DNA of 64,000 nucleotides, from positions 62,001-126,000 of the forward strand of contig NZ_JIAI01000001.1 in assembly GCF_000620785.1 (NCBI RefSeq). The letters are read 5' to 3'. Shown piece by piece: positions 1-11,743 of this stretch (positions are counted from its first letter, which is position 1; the number at the start of each line of letters is the position of its first letter). A program made the translations under genes and the position numbers. The notes beneath the pieces are model-generated. The model made no database searches, was not told where the DNA came from, and saw only the letters and a list, made by a program, of their open reading frames with translations. This DNA comes from Actinospineispora acaciae DSM 45401. GTDB lineage: Bacteria; Actinomycetota; Actinomycetes; Mycobacteriales; Pseudonocardiaceae.

Positions 1-816
1 CACGATCACGCCCCACTGCAGCACGAACGAGTTCGCGGTGACCGGATAGTGCGTGTTGATCAGCACCGTCTCGATCTTGAACCCGCGGAAGTCGTGCCAC
101 AGGTAGTCGATCATGTAGGAGGGTCCGTAATAGGACGCCTCCGACCGCAGCGCGTTGTCGCTCTCCGAATAAGCCGAGCCTGACCCGACGTCGGGGCGCC
201 CCCGGGTGTTGAGGTACTGGGTGGCGATGTGCCCCTCGAAGACGTTCTTGAAGTAGGTAGGGAACGCGAAGTGCACATAGAAAAAGTGCGCCATGTCGAC
301 GACATTGTCGATGATCTCCCGGCAGTTCGAGCCTTCGATGCGGACCGAGTCCCAGGTCCAGTCGCTCCACTCGTCGGAGAACGCGCCCTCGACGCGCGGG
401 ATGGTGATCTCCGGCGGCGGCGGGCGGTTCTGCGGGTCGTGCCAGACGAACAGCTGCTTGTTCTCCTCGTGGGTCAGCCAGGACCGGGTCCGCGCCCTCG
501 GCGGCACCCGCCGCGCGTACGGAATCCCCACGCACCGCCCGTTCCCGCCCCACCGCCAGTCGTGGAACGGGCAGGCCACCGCGTCGCCCTTGACGCTGCC
601 CTGGGTCAGGTCGCCGCCCATGTGCCGGCAGTACCCGTCCAGCACGTGCAACTCGCCCGCGCTGTCCGCGAACACCACCAACTTCGTCCCGAACGCCTCG
701 ACCGCGTGCGGCTTCCCGTCCCGGAACGCCTCCGCCAGCCCGAGGCAGTGCCACCCCCTGGCGAACCGCGTAGGCGGCGCACCCACATCAATAGTCCGTA
801 CATCGTCGATGCTCAT
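1..816 (-). CDS. kshA: 3-ketosteroid 9-alpha-hydroxylase oxygenase, KshA (partial)
   Basis: Rieske oxygenase component that hydroxylates C9 of ADD-type intermediates and, together with KstD, opens ring B. The gene runs off the left edge: 272 codons are present, while KshA proteins are usually about 380-400 residues. Visible are the Rieske ligands C63-R-H65 and C82-P-F-H85 and the mononuclear-iron motif D174, H177, H182 in a NVVDMAHFFYVH context. The final Asp ligand lies outside the window. The ATG overlaps the TGA of the upstream kstD (ATGA), so translation is probably coupled. Its reductase partner KshB is not in the window. The family call is firm; the substrate is inferred from neighbours and family. 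Confidence 0.93.
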   Translation of the reverse strand, partial: MSIDDVRTIDVGAPPTRFARGWHCLGLAEAFRDGKPHAVEAFGTKLVVFADSAGELHVLDGYCRHMGGDLTQGSVKGDAVACPFHDWRWGGNGRCVGIPYARRVPPRARTRSWLTHEENKQLFVWHDPQNRPPPPEITIPRVEGAFSDEWSDWTWDSVRIEGSNCREIIDNVVDMAHFFYVHFAFPTYFKNVFEGHIATQYLNTRGRPDVGSGSAYSESDNALRSEASYYGPSYMIDYLWHDFRGFKIETVLINTHYPVTANSFVLQWGVIV

Positions 817-2561
817 AGTTCGTTTCCCCTGGTCACCACCCGTGAGTGGCTAGGGTCGCTATAGCGACCCTGTCCACTCACGGCTTCTGAGCTGGGCGTT
901 TGTTGGGCGGCGGCCGCCTCGGCGAGGTCCAGGGCGGCCAGGTAGCCGCCGGTCATGGCCGGGCCGATGGTGGCGCCGGCGCCGGCGTAGGTGCGGGCCA
1001 TGACCGAGGCGCTGGCGTTGCCGGCGGCGTAGAGGCCGGGGATCGGTGAGCCGTCGGCGCGGAGGACCCGGGAGCGCTCGTCGACGCGCAGGCCGCCCTT
1101 GGTGCCTAGGTCGCCGGGGACTATGCGGACGGCGTGGAACGGTGCGAGGTCCAGCGGGGCGAGGCAGGGGTTCGGGCGTTGGCGCGGGTCGCCGTAGTAC
1201 CTGTCGTAGGCGCTGGCGCCTCGGGCGAACCGCTCGTCGGTGCCCGTGCGGGCGTAGCCGTTGAACTCGGTGACCGTGGCGCCCAGGCCGTCGGGCGGCA
1301 GGCCGATCGCGGCGGCCAGCTCGTCCAGCGAACCAGCGGAGAACACGGCCCCCGCCCGGTACCAGCGCTTCGGGAACGGCTGGCGCGGGCGCAGGCCGGC
1401 GAACGGGTAGCGGTTGCGGTAGCGCTGGTCCACGATCAGCCAGGCCGGGATGTGGTCGACGCCGCTCGCGTGCCCGTCGTACATCGCGTGCACCGCGTCG
1501 ACGTACGGCACCGCCTCGTTGACGAACCGCTCGCCGGCCGCGTTGACCAGGATCGAGCCGGGCAGCGCGCGCTCGGCAAGGCAGAAGTACGGACCCCGGC
1601 CGAGCGGGATGGACGGCCCCCACCAGGCGTCGTCCATCAGGTCCAGGTCCGCGCCCGCTCGCTGGCCGGCCTCGATGCCGTCGCCGGTGTTCTCCGCCGC
1701 CCCGGTGGTCCACTCGGTGCCGATCGGCGCGCGCTGGTACTTCGTGCGCATGGCCGCGTTGTGCTCGAACCCGCCGGAGGCGACGACCACCCCGAGCCGG
1801 GCTTCAACGACCTCCTCCTGGCCGCCGGAACGCCGCACCCGCACGCCGGTGACCCGCTCGCCGTCGCGCTCCAGCTCGACCAGCGGGGTGTCCAGCCACA
1901 CCGGCACGCCGGCCGCCGCCAGCCCGGCGCGCAGCCCGGCCGCCAGGGCCTGGCCCATGGTCAGCGTCCGCCGGCGGCGCAGCGCGTCGAGCAGGCTCCG
2001 CCCGAACACCCGACCGGCGCGCAGCGGTCCGCGCGGGTGGCGGGCGATCAGGTTCAGCCACTTGTAGTCCGCCGCGGTGATGGCGAGGCGGCCCGGGCTG
2101 GCCAGGTACGGCGGGTTCAGCCGGGCCAGCTCGGCGCCGAGCACCCCGGCATCCAGCGGCTTCGGCTCGATGCTGCGCCCCCGCGGCATTCCGCCCGGCG
2201 CCTCCGGGTAGTAGTCCGCGTATCCGGGCACCCAGGCGAACCGAAGCGGCGTGACCGCCCGTACCAGCTCCAGCATCGCCGGCCCGTGCTCCAGCAATGC
2301 CCGCCGCCGAGCCTCGGGCACCTCGTCACCGAGCAGGTGGGCGAGGTAGTCGGCGGCCCGCTCGGGCGTGTCGGGCACCCCGGCGGCGCGCAGCACCTCG
2401 TTGTTCGGCACCCAGATGCCGCCGCCCGAGCGCGCCGTCGAGCCGCCGAACCTGGCGGCCTTCTCCACCACCAGGACGGCGAGCCCTCGGTGCGCCGCCG
2501 TCAACGCCGCGGTCATCCCCGCCGCGCCGCTGCCGACCACCACGACGTCGAACCCGGTCAT
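813..2561 (-). CDS. kstD: 3-ketosteroid delta-1-dehydrogenase, KstD
   Basis: FAD enzyme that introduces the C1-C2 double bond into 3-ketosteroids. The N-terminal dinucleotide motif VVVGSGAAG (residues 7-15) is followed by GGSTARSGGGIW (39-50), typical of KstD, and by the active-site tyrosine region ADYYPEAPGG (about 115-124). Near the C-terminus YAGAGATIGPAMTGGY matches the FAD/active-site loop. The ATG at 2561 follows a KstR operator at 2586-2599. The product is 582 residues, and the last ~25 (from about residue 558) do not look like KstD: they are encoded by a palindromic repeat element (840-883) read in frame, and the ORF ends only at the ATGA shared with kshA. I see no ordinary stop before the element. 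Confidence 0.92.
   Translation of the reverse strand: MTGFDVVVVGSGAAGMTAALTAAHRGLAVLVVEKAARFGGSTARSGGGIWVPNNEVLRAAGVPDTPERAADYLAHLLGDEVPEARRRALLEHGPAMLELVRAVTPLRFAWVPGYADYYPEAPGGMPRGRSIEPKPLDAGVLGAELARLNPPYLASPGRLAITAADYKWLNLIARHPRGPLRAGRVFGRSLLDALRRRRTLTMGQALAAGLRAGLAAAGVPVWLDTPLVELERDGERVTGVRVRRSGGQEEVVEARLGVVVASGGFEHNAAMRTKYQRAPIGTEWTTGAAENTGDGIEAGQRAGADLDLMDDAWWGPSIPLGRGPYFCLAERALPGSILVNAAGERFVNEAVPYVDAVHAMYDGHASGVDHIPAWLIVDQRYRNRYPFAGLRPRQPFPKRWYRAGAVFSAGSLDELAAAIGLPPDGLGATVTEFNGYARTGTDERFARGASAYDRYYGDPRQRPNPCLAPLDLAPFHAVRIVPGDLGTKGGLRVDERSRVLRADGSPIPGLYAAGNASASVMARTYAGAGATIGPAMTGGYLAALDLAEAAAAQQTPSSEAVSGQGRYSDPSHSRVVTRGNEL
840..883 (-). repeat. Palindromic element copy A, translated within kstD
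   Basis: 44-bp dyad with outer arms CCGTGAGTGG / CCACTCACGG and a perfect 18-bp central palindrome GGGTCGCTATAGCGACCC. GGTCACCA flanks it at 831-838, as in copies B and E. Read on the minus strand in the kstD frame it gives EAVSGQGRYSDPSHSRVVT. The only arm mismatch is two bases. It turns the GGC-TAG expected from the other arm into GGA-CAG, so an in-frame stop is absent. Confidence 0.9.
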
Positions 2562-2585
2562 CCCGCCTCCGGCTCACGCTCAGAC

Positions 2586-2599
2586 TGGAACATGTTATA
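2586..2599. promoter_or_regulatory. KstR operator for kstD-kshA
   Basis: TGGAACATGTTATA fits TnnAACnnGTTnnA exactly. It lies 25 bp upstream of the kstD ATG, in the divergent promoter region shared with the KstD-family gene at 2683. KstR is the TetR-family sterol repressor of mycobacteria and rhodococci; its gene is not in this window. Confidence 0.85.
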
Positions 2600-2652
2600 G
2601 AAATGCCGAGGGCCACGCTACGGTGCACGGAGTGGCTCCACAAGACACATAC

Positions 2653-2666
2653 TAGAACACGTTCCA
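2653..2666. promoter_or_regulatory. KstR operator for the 2683 FAD dehydrogenase
   Basis: TAGAACACGTTCCA, an exact match to TnnAACnnGTTnnA, ends 16 bp before the start at 2683. A GGGAGG ribosome-binding site follows at 2673-2678. Confidence 0.87.
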
Positions 2667-2682
2667 GTTTCTGGGAGGTTCT

Positions 2683-4278
2683 GTGGTGGAGGCCGACGTG
2701 GTGGTGGTCGGGTTCGGCGCGGCGGGCGCCTGCGCGGCGATCGAGGCGGCCGGCGCGGGCGCCCAGGTCATTGTGCTGGACAGGTTCGGCGGCGGCGGGT
2801 CGACGGCGCTGTCCGGCGGCGTCGTCTACGCCGGGGGCGGCACCGACGTGCAGCGGGAGGCGGGCGTCAGCGACTCGCCGGAGGGCATGTATGAGTACCT
2901 GCGGCGCGAGGTCGGCGACGTGGTCTCGGCGGAGACGCTGCGCCGGTTCTGTGACACCAGTGCGGACATGGTGCGCTGGCTGGGCGGGCTCGGGGTGCCG
3001 TTCGAGGCCAGCCTGTGCCCGTACAAGACCTCGTACCCGAGCAACCGGCACTACCTGTACTACTCCGGCAGCGAGGCGGCCGGCGGGTTCCGCGACGCCG
3101 CGCCGCCGGCCGCGCGCGGGCACCGGGTGCGCGGGCGGGGGACCTCCGGCGGCGTGCTGTTCCGGTATCTGGCGCGGGCGGTGCGTGAGCGCGGCGTTCG
3201 GGTGCTCACCCAGGCGCACGCGGTCGGGCTGGTCACGGACGACGGCGGCCGGGTGGTCGGGGTGGACTGCCGGCGGCTGACCGGTGCGCCGGCGTTCGCC
3301 CACCGGGTGCTGTCCCGGTTCGCGGCCAAGCCCGGGCTCTACCTGCCGCCGCTGCGTCGCGCGCTGCATGCCCGCGCCGAGGCGCTGGAGCGGAGGTACG
3401 GGCGGCCGGTCAGGGTGCGGGCCCGGCGCGGGGTGGTGCTGGCGGCGGGCGGTTTCATCGCGAACCGGGAGATGGTGCACGAGCACGCGCCCGCCTACCG
3501 GGGCGGGCTGACGCTCGGCACGCCGGGCGACGACGGCGCCGGCATCGCGCTCGGCGTCCAGGCCGGCGCGGCCACCGCCGAGCTGGGGACGGTCTCGGCG
3601 TGGCGGTTCATCACCCCGCCGAGCGCGTTCCTGGGCGCGTTGCTCGTAGACACCCAAGGGCGGCGGGTGTGCGACGAGTCCCGGTACGGCGCCGCGCTGG
3701 GCCACGCCCTGGTGACCGAGTGCGGCGGACGCGGCTGGCTGCTGGCGGACGCCGCGCTGGTCCGCGACGCGCGCCGCCAGCTGCGCGCGCAGACCGTGTG
3801 GTTCCAGTGGGCGCAGGCGCGCTACCTGCTCGGCTCGTCGCGGCGGACCAGCGCGAACACCCTGGACGAGGTCGCCGCCCGCGCCGGCGTGGACCCCGAA
3901 GGCCTGCGCGCCACCGTCGAGGCGCACAACGCCGCCGCCCGCGACGGCCGCCCCGACCCGGCGGGCAAGCCTTCCGAGTTCGTCAGGCCGCTGGAAGAAC
4001 CGCCCTTCTCCCTGCTGGACATCTCGATCCGGCCGAGCACCTGGTACCCGTGCCCGATGCTCACCCTCGGCGGCCTGGCCGTCGCCGAGGACACCGGCGC
4101 CGTGCTGCGCGCCGACGGTGGCGGCCCGATCCCCGGGCTCCACGCCGCCGGCCGCACCGCCGTAGGCCTCTGCTCGCGCTCCTACGTGAGCGGCCTGTCC
4201 CTGGCCGACTGCGTCTTCGCCGGCCGCCGCGCCGGCCTCGCCTCCGCCCGGCTCGACACAAACGAGAACGTGTTCTAG
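2683..4278 (+). CDS. KstD-family FAD-binding dehydrogenase (possible delta-4(5-alpha)-dehydrogenase)
   Basis: Flavoprotein of the fumarate reductase/KstD family, 531 residues. It has the FAD motif VVVGFGAAGACAA (residues 7-19), the GGGGSTALSGG loop, and a C-terminal FAD-binding segment PIPGLHAAGRTAVGLCSRSYVSGLSLADC. Its central region diverges from true KstD (no YYPEAPGG motif), so it probably acts at another ring-A position. Rhodococcus Kst4D, a 3-ketosteroid delta-4-(5-alpha)-dehydrogenase, is the closest role I can suggest, but that is inference. GTG 2683 and GTG 2686 are both possible; 2686 has the better spacing from GGGAGG. It is divergent from kstD, each gene with its own KstR operator. 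Its stop codon lies inside the next KstR operator. Confidence 0.75.
   Translation: MVEADVVVVGFGAAGACAAIEAAGAGAQVIVLDRFGGGGSTALSGGVVYAGGGTDVQREAGVSDSPEGMYEYLRREVGDVVSAETLRRFCDTSADMVRWLGGLGVPFEASLCPYKTSYPSNRHYLYYSGSEAAGGFRDAAPPAARGHRVRGRGTSGGVLFRYLARAVRERGVRVLTQAHAVGLVTDDGGRVVGVDCRRLTGAPAFAHRVLSRFAAKPGLYLPPLRRALHARAEALERRYGRPVRVRARRGVVLAAGGFIANREMVHEHAPAYRGGLTLGTPGDDGAGIALGVQAGAATAELGTVSAWRFITPPSAFLGALLVDTQGRRVCDESRYGAALGHALVTECGGRGWLLADAALVRDARRQLRAQTVWFQWAQARYLLGSSRRTSANTLDEVAARAGVDPEGLRATVEAHNAAARDGRPDPAGKPSEFVRPLEEPPFSLLDISIRPSTWYPCPMLTLGGLAVAEDTGAVLRADGGGPIPGLHAAGRTAVGLCSRSYVSGLSLADCVFAGRRAGLASARLDTNENVF
4264..4277. promoter_or_regulatory. KstR operator for the hsaA-hsaD-hsaC operon
   Basis: GAGAACGTGTTCTA, one mismatch (first T) from TnnAACnnGTTnnA. 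It overlaps the last codons and stop of the preceding gene and lies 110 bp before hsaA, leaving room for a leader. Confidence 0.82.
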
Positions 4279-4362
4279 TCTCGGTCCGCCGGTAACACAG
4301 CGCGACCGGCGCCGAGATGAAGGACCCGGTGCCGAGCGCTGTTCAGCCTCGCCGGCGAGTGA

Positions 4363-7313
<2,951 letters not shown>

Positions 7314-7376
7314 CCCTGTGTTATAACGCATCGGGTGACATTGCCTCCCGGTTGGGTGGCGACACGCCGACGCTGA

Positions 7377-7403
7377 TTGCGTCACACACGAATCACCTAT
7401 AAC
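7377..7403 (+). promoter_or_regulatory. Possible promoter of the secreted peptide gene
   Basis: TTGCGT (7377-7382) and TATAAC (7398-7403) resemble -35 and -10 boxes, 15 bp apart, which is short. The area is AT-richer than its surroundings. It lies 43 bp before the peptide ATG. Tentative. Confidence 0.35.
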
Positions 7404-7446
7404 AGATACGGCGCAGACTCGTATTACAACCTGGAGGTACTCCGCC

Positions 7447-7617
7447 ATGTCTGTCCTGCGCCGCACGCTCGCGGCCGTCCTCGGTGGCGCGCTCGTCGTC
7501 GGCACCAGCATGTTGTTCAGCGTTGGCGCCGCTCACGCGGGGGGCATGCTCCCCGGTCTCCCGACCAACAATCTGAGCACCTCGGCCGTCACCGACATCC
7601 TCAAGCCCGGGAAGTAG
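7447..7617 (+). CDS. Small secreted peptide precursor, 56 aa
   Basis: A short gene with a strong ribosome-binding site (GGAGG at 7433-7437, 9 bp before ATG) and a textbook signal peptide: VLRR, then a hydrophobic core to about residue 28, then AHA at 29-31. Cleavage there leaves only 25 residues (GGMLPGLPTNNLSTSAVTDI plus five more). No cysteines and no known motif. It is closed by a strong hairpin at 7638-7676. Function unknown. Its place right after hsaC may be incidental, since it appears to have its own promoter region and no KstR operator. Confidence 0.7.
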   Translation: MSVLRRTLAAVLGGALVVGTSMLFSVGAAHAGGMLPGLPTNNLSTSAVTDILKPGK

Positions 7618-7637
7618 CGGCCGCGTTCCGAGTCGGA

Positions 7638-7676
7638 CAGCAGCACCAGCGTGGTTCGACCACGCTGGTGCTGCTG
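7638..7676 (+). terminator. Strong hairpin after the secreted peptide gene
   Basis: Perfect 18-bp inverted repeat (7638-7655 with 7659-7676) around TCG, 21 bp after the stop. There is no T-tract, as is common for actinomycete terminators. Confidence 0.75.
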
Positions 7677-7729
7677 TGTGTCGGGCGTCCTTGACCTCGA
7701 GTCGCATTGAGGTTGTCCACTGGACGGCC

Positions 7730-8113
7730 ATGGAAGACCGGAAGTTCCGCTTCAGCTACTTCACGACCGACTACGACGCGACCGTCGCCTTCTACCGCGA
7801 CGGCCTGGCGCTGCCGATCGCGGGATCGTGGGACCGAGGTGGTCACGATCGGGGAACGCTGTTCGCCGCCGCGTCCGGGCTCATCGAGGTCCTCCCTCGG
7901 CCCTCGCGCGAGGACGCGGAACCCCTGTTCGACCCGCGCCCGCCGCAGGGGGCGTTCATGGTGGTCGAGGTGGCCGACGTCGAGCGCGAGTACCGCCGGG
8001 CGGTCGACAACGGACTCCCGATCCAGAAAGAGCTCTCCCGGCAGAGCTGGGGCCACCTCAGCTTCTGCGTCACGGAGCCGAACGGGCTCACCGTCTACAT
8101 CTACAGCCCGTAA
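7730..8113 (+). CDS. VOC (glyoxalase/bleomycin-resistance fold) protein
   Basis: 127-residue single-module vicinal-oxygen-chelate protein. FSYFTTDYDATVAFYRDGLAL is the usual first beta-alpha element and GHLSFCVTEPNGLTVYIY the C-terminal metal-ligand strand. The substrate cannot be told from sequence. The start is ATG 7730 with only a weak ribosome-binding site. It converges on the thiolase gene, with 1 bp between the stops, so no separate terminator fits between them. Confidence 0.78.
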   Translation: MEDRKFRFSYFTTDYDATVAFYRDGLALPIAGSWDRGGHDRGTLFAAASGLIEVLPRPSREDAEPLFDPRPPQGAFMVVEVADVEREYRRAVDNGLPIQKELSRQSWGHLSFCVTEPNGLTVYIYSP

Positions 8114-8114
8114 G

Positions 8115-9278
<1,164 letters not shown>

Positions 9279-9279
9279 C

Positions 9280-9293
9280 TAGAACACGTTCTT
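9280..9293. promoter_or_regulatory. KstR operator for fadA5
   Basis: TAGAACACGTTCTT, one mismatch at the last base of TnnAACnnGTTnnA, 34 bp upstream of the thiolase ATG. Confidence 0.85.
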
Positions 9294-9347
9294 ATTTGAC
9301 GACAAGCAGACCCTTCACCTTGCCAGCCGAGTGTGCTTGACTGCGGG

Positions 9348-9361
9348 TAGAACGTGTTACA
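9348..9361. promoter_or_regulatory. KstR operator for cyp125
   Basis: TAGAACGTGTTACA, an exact consensus match. It lies 25 bp before the preferred cyp125 start and overlaps a more distal in-frame GTG (9354), which argues against that GTG being the start. Confidence 0.87.
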
Positions 9362-9386
9362 CGTTGGCGTGTGGACGGAGGTGGCC

Positions 9387-10625
9387 GTGGTGGTCGGCAA
9401 GATCCCTGAGGGCTTCGACTTCACCGATCCCGACCTGTACGCGCGGCGGGTGCCGCTGGCCGAGTTCGCCGAGTTGCGGCGCACCGCACCGGTCTGGTGG
9501 AACCCGCAGCGCAAGGGCTCCTCGGGGTTCGACGACGAGGGCTACTGGGTGGTGAGCCGCCACGCCGAGGTCAAGGAGGTGTCGCGGGACAGCGACACCT
9601 ACTCGACGTGGGAGAACACCGCGATCATCCGGTTCAACGAGGACATCACCCGGGACAAGATCGAGCTGCAGCGCTTCATCCTGATCAACATGGACCCGCC
9701 GCAGCACTCCACGCTGCGCCGGATCGTGTCCAGGGGGTTCACCCCGAAGGCGATCTCCGGGCTGCGCGACGCGCTGGCCGAGCGCGCCCAGCGGATCGTG
9801 CACGGCGCGCTCGCCGAGGGCAGCGGCGACTTCGTCACCGACGTGGCCTGCGAGCTGCCGCTGCAGGCCATCGCCGAGCTGCTCGGCATCCCGCAGGACG
9901 ACCGCCGCAAGATCTTCGACTGGTCGAACCAGATGATCGCCTACGACGACCCGGAGTACGAGATCGAGCCGGAGGCGGCCGCCGCGGAGCTGCTCGGCTA
10001 CTCGATGGGCATGGCCGAGGAGCGCAAGGGCTGCCCGATGGACGACATCGTGACCAAGCTCGTGCAGGCCGACGTGGACGGCCGGGGGCTGTCCGCCGAC
10101 GAGTTCGGCTTCTTCGTGCTGCTGCTCGCCGTGGCCGGCAACGAGACCACCCGCAACGCGATCACCCACGGCATGATGGCGCTGCTGGACAACCCGGAGC
10201 AGTGGGAGCTGTACAAGGCGGAGCGCCCGGCCACCGCCGCCGACGAGATCGTCCGCTGGGCCACCCCGGTGACCGCGTTCCAGCGCACCGCCAAGGTGGA
10301 CGCCGAGCTGGGCGGCCAGCAGATCAAGGCCGGCCAGCGGGTCGGGCTGTTCTACGCGTCGGCGAACTTCGACGAGACGGTGTTCGACGCGCCGGAGCGG
10401 TTCGACGTCACCCGCGACCCGAACCCGCACCTGGGCTTCGGCGGCAGCGGCGCGCACTTCTGCCTGGGCGCGAACCTGGCCCGGCTGGAGATCGACCTGA
10501 TCTTCAACGCGATCGCCGAGCACATGCCGGACATCAAGCGCGCCGGCGAGGCCCGGAGGCTGCGTTCGGGCTGGCTGAACGGGATCAAGGAGTTTCCGGT
10601 GACTTACCAGGCGGGGGTGCGTTGA
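9387..10625 (+). CDS. cyp125: Steroid C26/C27-monooxygenase, CYP125
   Basis: Cytochrome P450 that oxidises the terminal methyl of the sterol side chain to alcohol, aldehyde and acid. Motifs: I-helix AVAGNETTRN, ExxR in the K helix, heme loop FGGSGAHFCLGANLA with Cys at about residue 359. The N-terminus KIPEGFDFTDPDLYARRVP and the PQRKGSSGFDDEGYWVVS segment are characteristic of CYP125. I prefer GTG 9387, 6 bp after GGAG (9377-9380); GTG 9381 and 9390 are alternatives. The stop overlaps the next ATG by one base, so it is co-transcribed with the alcohol dehydrogenase. Confidence 0.94.
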   Translation: MVVGKIPEGFDFTDPDLYARRVPLAEFAELRRTAPVWWNPQRKGSSGFDDEGYWVVSRHAEVKEVSRDSDTYSTWENTAIIRFNEDITRDKIELQRFILINMDPPQHSTLRRIVSRGFTPKAISGLRDALAERAQRIVHGALAEGSGDFVTDVACELPLQAIAELLGIPQDDRRKIFDWSNQMIAYDDPEYEIEPEAAAAELLGYSMGMAEERKGCPMDDIVTKLVQADVDGRGLSADEFGFFVLLLAVAGNETTRNAITHGMMALLDNPEQWELYKAERPATAADEIVRWATPVTAFQRTAKVDAELGGQQIKAGQRVGLFYASANFDETVFDAPERFDVTRDPNPHLGFGGSGAHFCLGANLARLEIDLIFNAIAEHMPDIKRAGEARRLRSGWLNGIKEFPVTYQAGVR

Positions 10626-11743
10626 TGCGGACGCGAGCGGCGGCGCTGCTGGAGCAGCCCGGCAAGTGGCAGGTCATCGACGTCGAGCTGGACGAGCCGG
10701 CGGAGCACGAGGTGCGGGTGCGGTTCCACGCCGCCGGGCTGTGCCACTCCGACGACCACGCCGCGACCGGCGACATGCCGGTGGGCAAGCTGCCGCTGAT
10801 CGGCGGGCACGAGGGCGCCGGGGTGGTCGAGGCGGTCGGGCCGGGGGTGCGGACGCTGGCCGTCGGCGACCACGTGGTGGCCCAGTTCGTGCCGTCCTGC
10901 GGGCGGTGCGGGCCGTGCGCGTCCGGTCGCGGGAACCTGTGCGACCTGGGCATGTACGCGCTGGCCGGCTCGATGGCGGACGGCACGTACCGCGCGCACC
11001 ACAACGGCGCGGACGCCGGCCAGATGACCATGGTCGGCACGTTCGCCCAGCACGCCGTGGTCTCGGAGTACTCGCTGACCGCGATCGACAAGGACATCCC
11101 GTTCCCGGTGGCCGCGCTGCTGAGCTGCGGGGTGCCCACCGGGTGGGGCTCGGCCGAGTACGCCGCCGAGGTCAAGGCCGGCGACACGGTGATCGTGATG
11201 GGCACCGGGGGCGTGGGCATGAACGCCGTGCAGTCCGCGTCCGCGCGCGGCGCCGCGCACGTGATCGCCGTCGACCCGGTGGAGTTCAAGCGTTCGTCGG
11301 CCCTGAAGTTCGGGGCCACGCACGCGTTCGCCGGCATCGACGAGGCCGCCGACTTCGCCCGCTCGGTCACCGGTGGCCAGGGCGCGCACTCGGCGATCGT
11401 CACGGTGGGCGTCACGACAGGCGAGCACGTGGCCGCCGCCGTGAACGCGATCGGCAAGTTCGGCACAGTGGTGGTGACCGGCATCGGCGACGTCAAGGCG
11501 GAGGGCCTGCCGATCAACCTGTGGCTGCTGTCGATGATGCAGAAGCGCATCCAGGGCGTCATCTTCGGCATGGGCACGCCGCCGTACGAGATCACCCGGC
11601 TGGCCGGCCTCTACCGCTCCGGCCGGCTCAAGCTCGACGAGCTGATCACCACGACGTACCGGCTGGACGAGGTCAACCAGGCCTACGCCGACATGCACGC
11701 CGGCCGCAACATCCGCGGCGTCATCCTGCACGAGTCGTCATGA
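10625..11743 (+). CDS. Zn-dependent (NDMA-type) alcohol dehydrogenase
   Basis: Medium-chain zinc alcohol dehydrogenase, 372 residues. Catalytic zinc ligands sit in GLCHSDDH and GGHEGAG; the structural zinc Cys cluster is CGRCGPCASGRGNLC. The Rossmann motif is VMGTGGVGMNAVQ, with a D at the end of beta-2 (AVDP), indicating NAD(H). It resembles mycobacterial NDMA-dependent enzymes such as AdhX/AdhD. Wedged between cyp125 and an F420-type gene with 1- and 4-base overlaps, it probably oxidises the C26/27 alcohol made by CYP125; that role is inference. Confidence 0.85.
   Translation: MRTRAAALLEQPGKWQVIDVELDEPAEHEVRVRFHAAGLCHSDDHAATGDMPVGKLPLIGGHEGAGVVEAVGPGVRTLAVGDHVVAQFVPSCGRCGPCASGRGNLCDLGMYALAGSMADGTYRAHHNGADAGQMTMVGTFAQHAVVSEYSLTAIDKDIPFPVAALLSCGVPTGWGSAEYAAEVKAGDTVIVMGTGGVGMNAVQSASARGAAHVIAVDPVEFKRSSALKFGATHAFAGIDEAADFARSVTGGQGAHSAIVTVGVTTGEHVAAAVNAIGKFGTVVVTGIGDVKAEGLPINLWLLSMMQKRIQGVIFGMGTPPYEITRLAGLYRSGRLKLDELITTTYRLDEVNQAYADMHAGRNIRGVILHESS

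Noticed and set aside
813..900. Sequencing frameshift as the reason for the extended KstD tail
   Set aside because: The frame is open, uses the same register as the DUF35 copy, and ends in a proper ATGA overlap with kshA. A random error would not explain the specific loss of the TAG codon. It still deserves resequencing.
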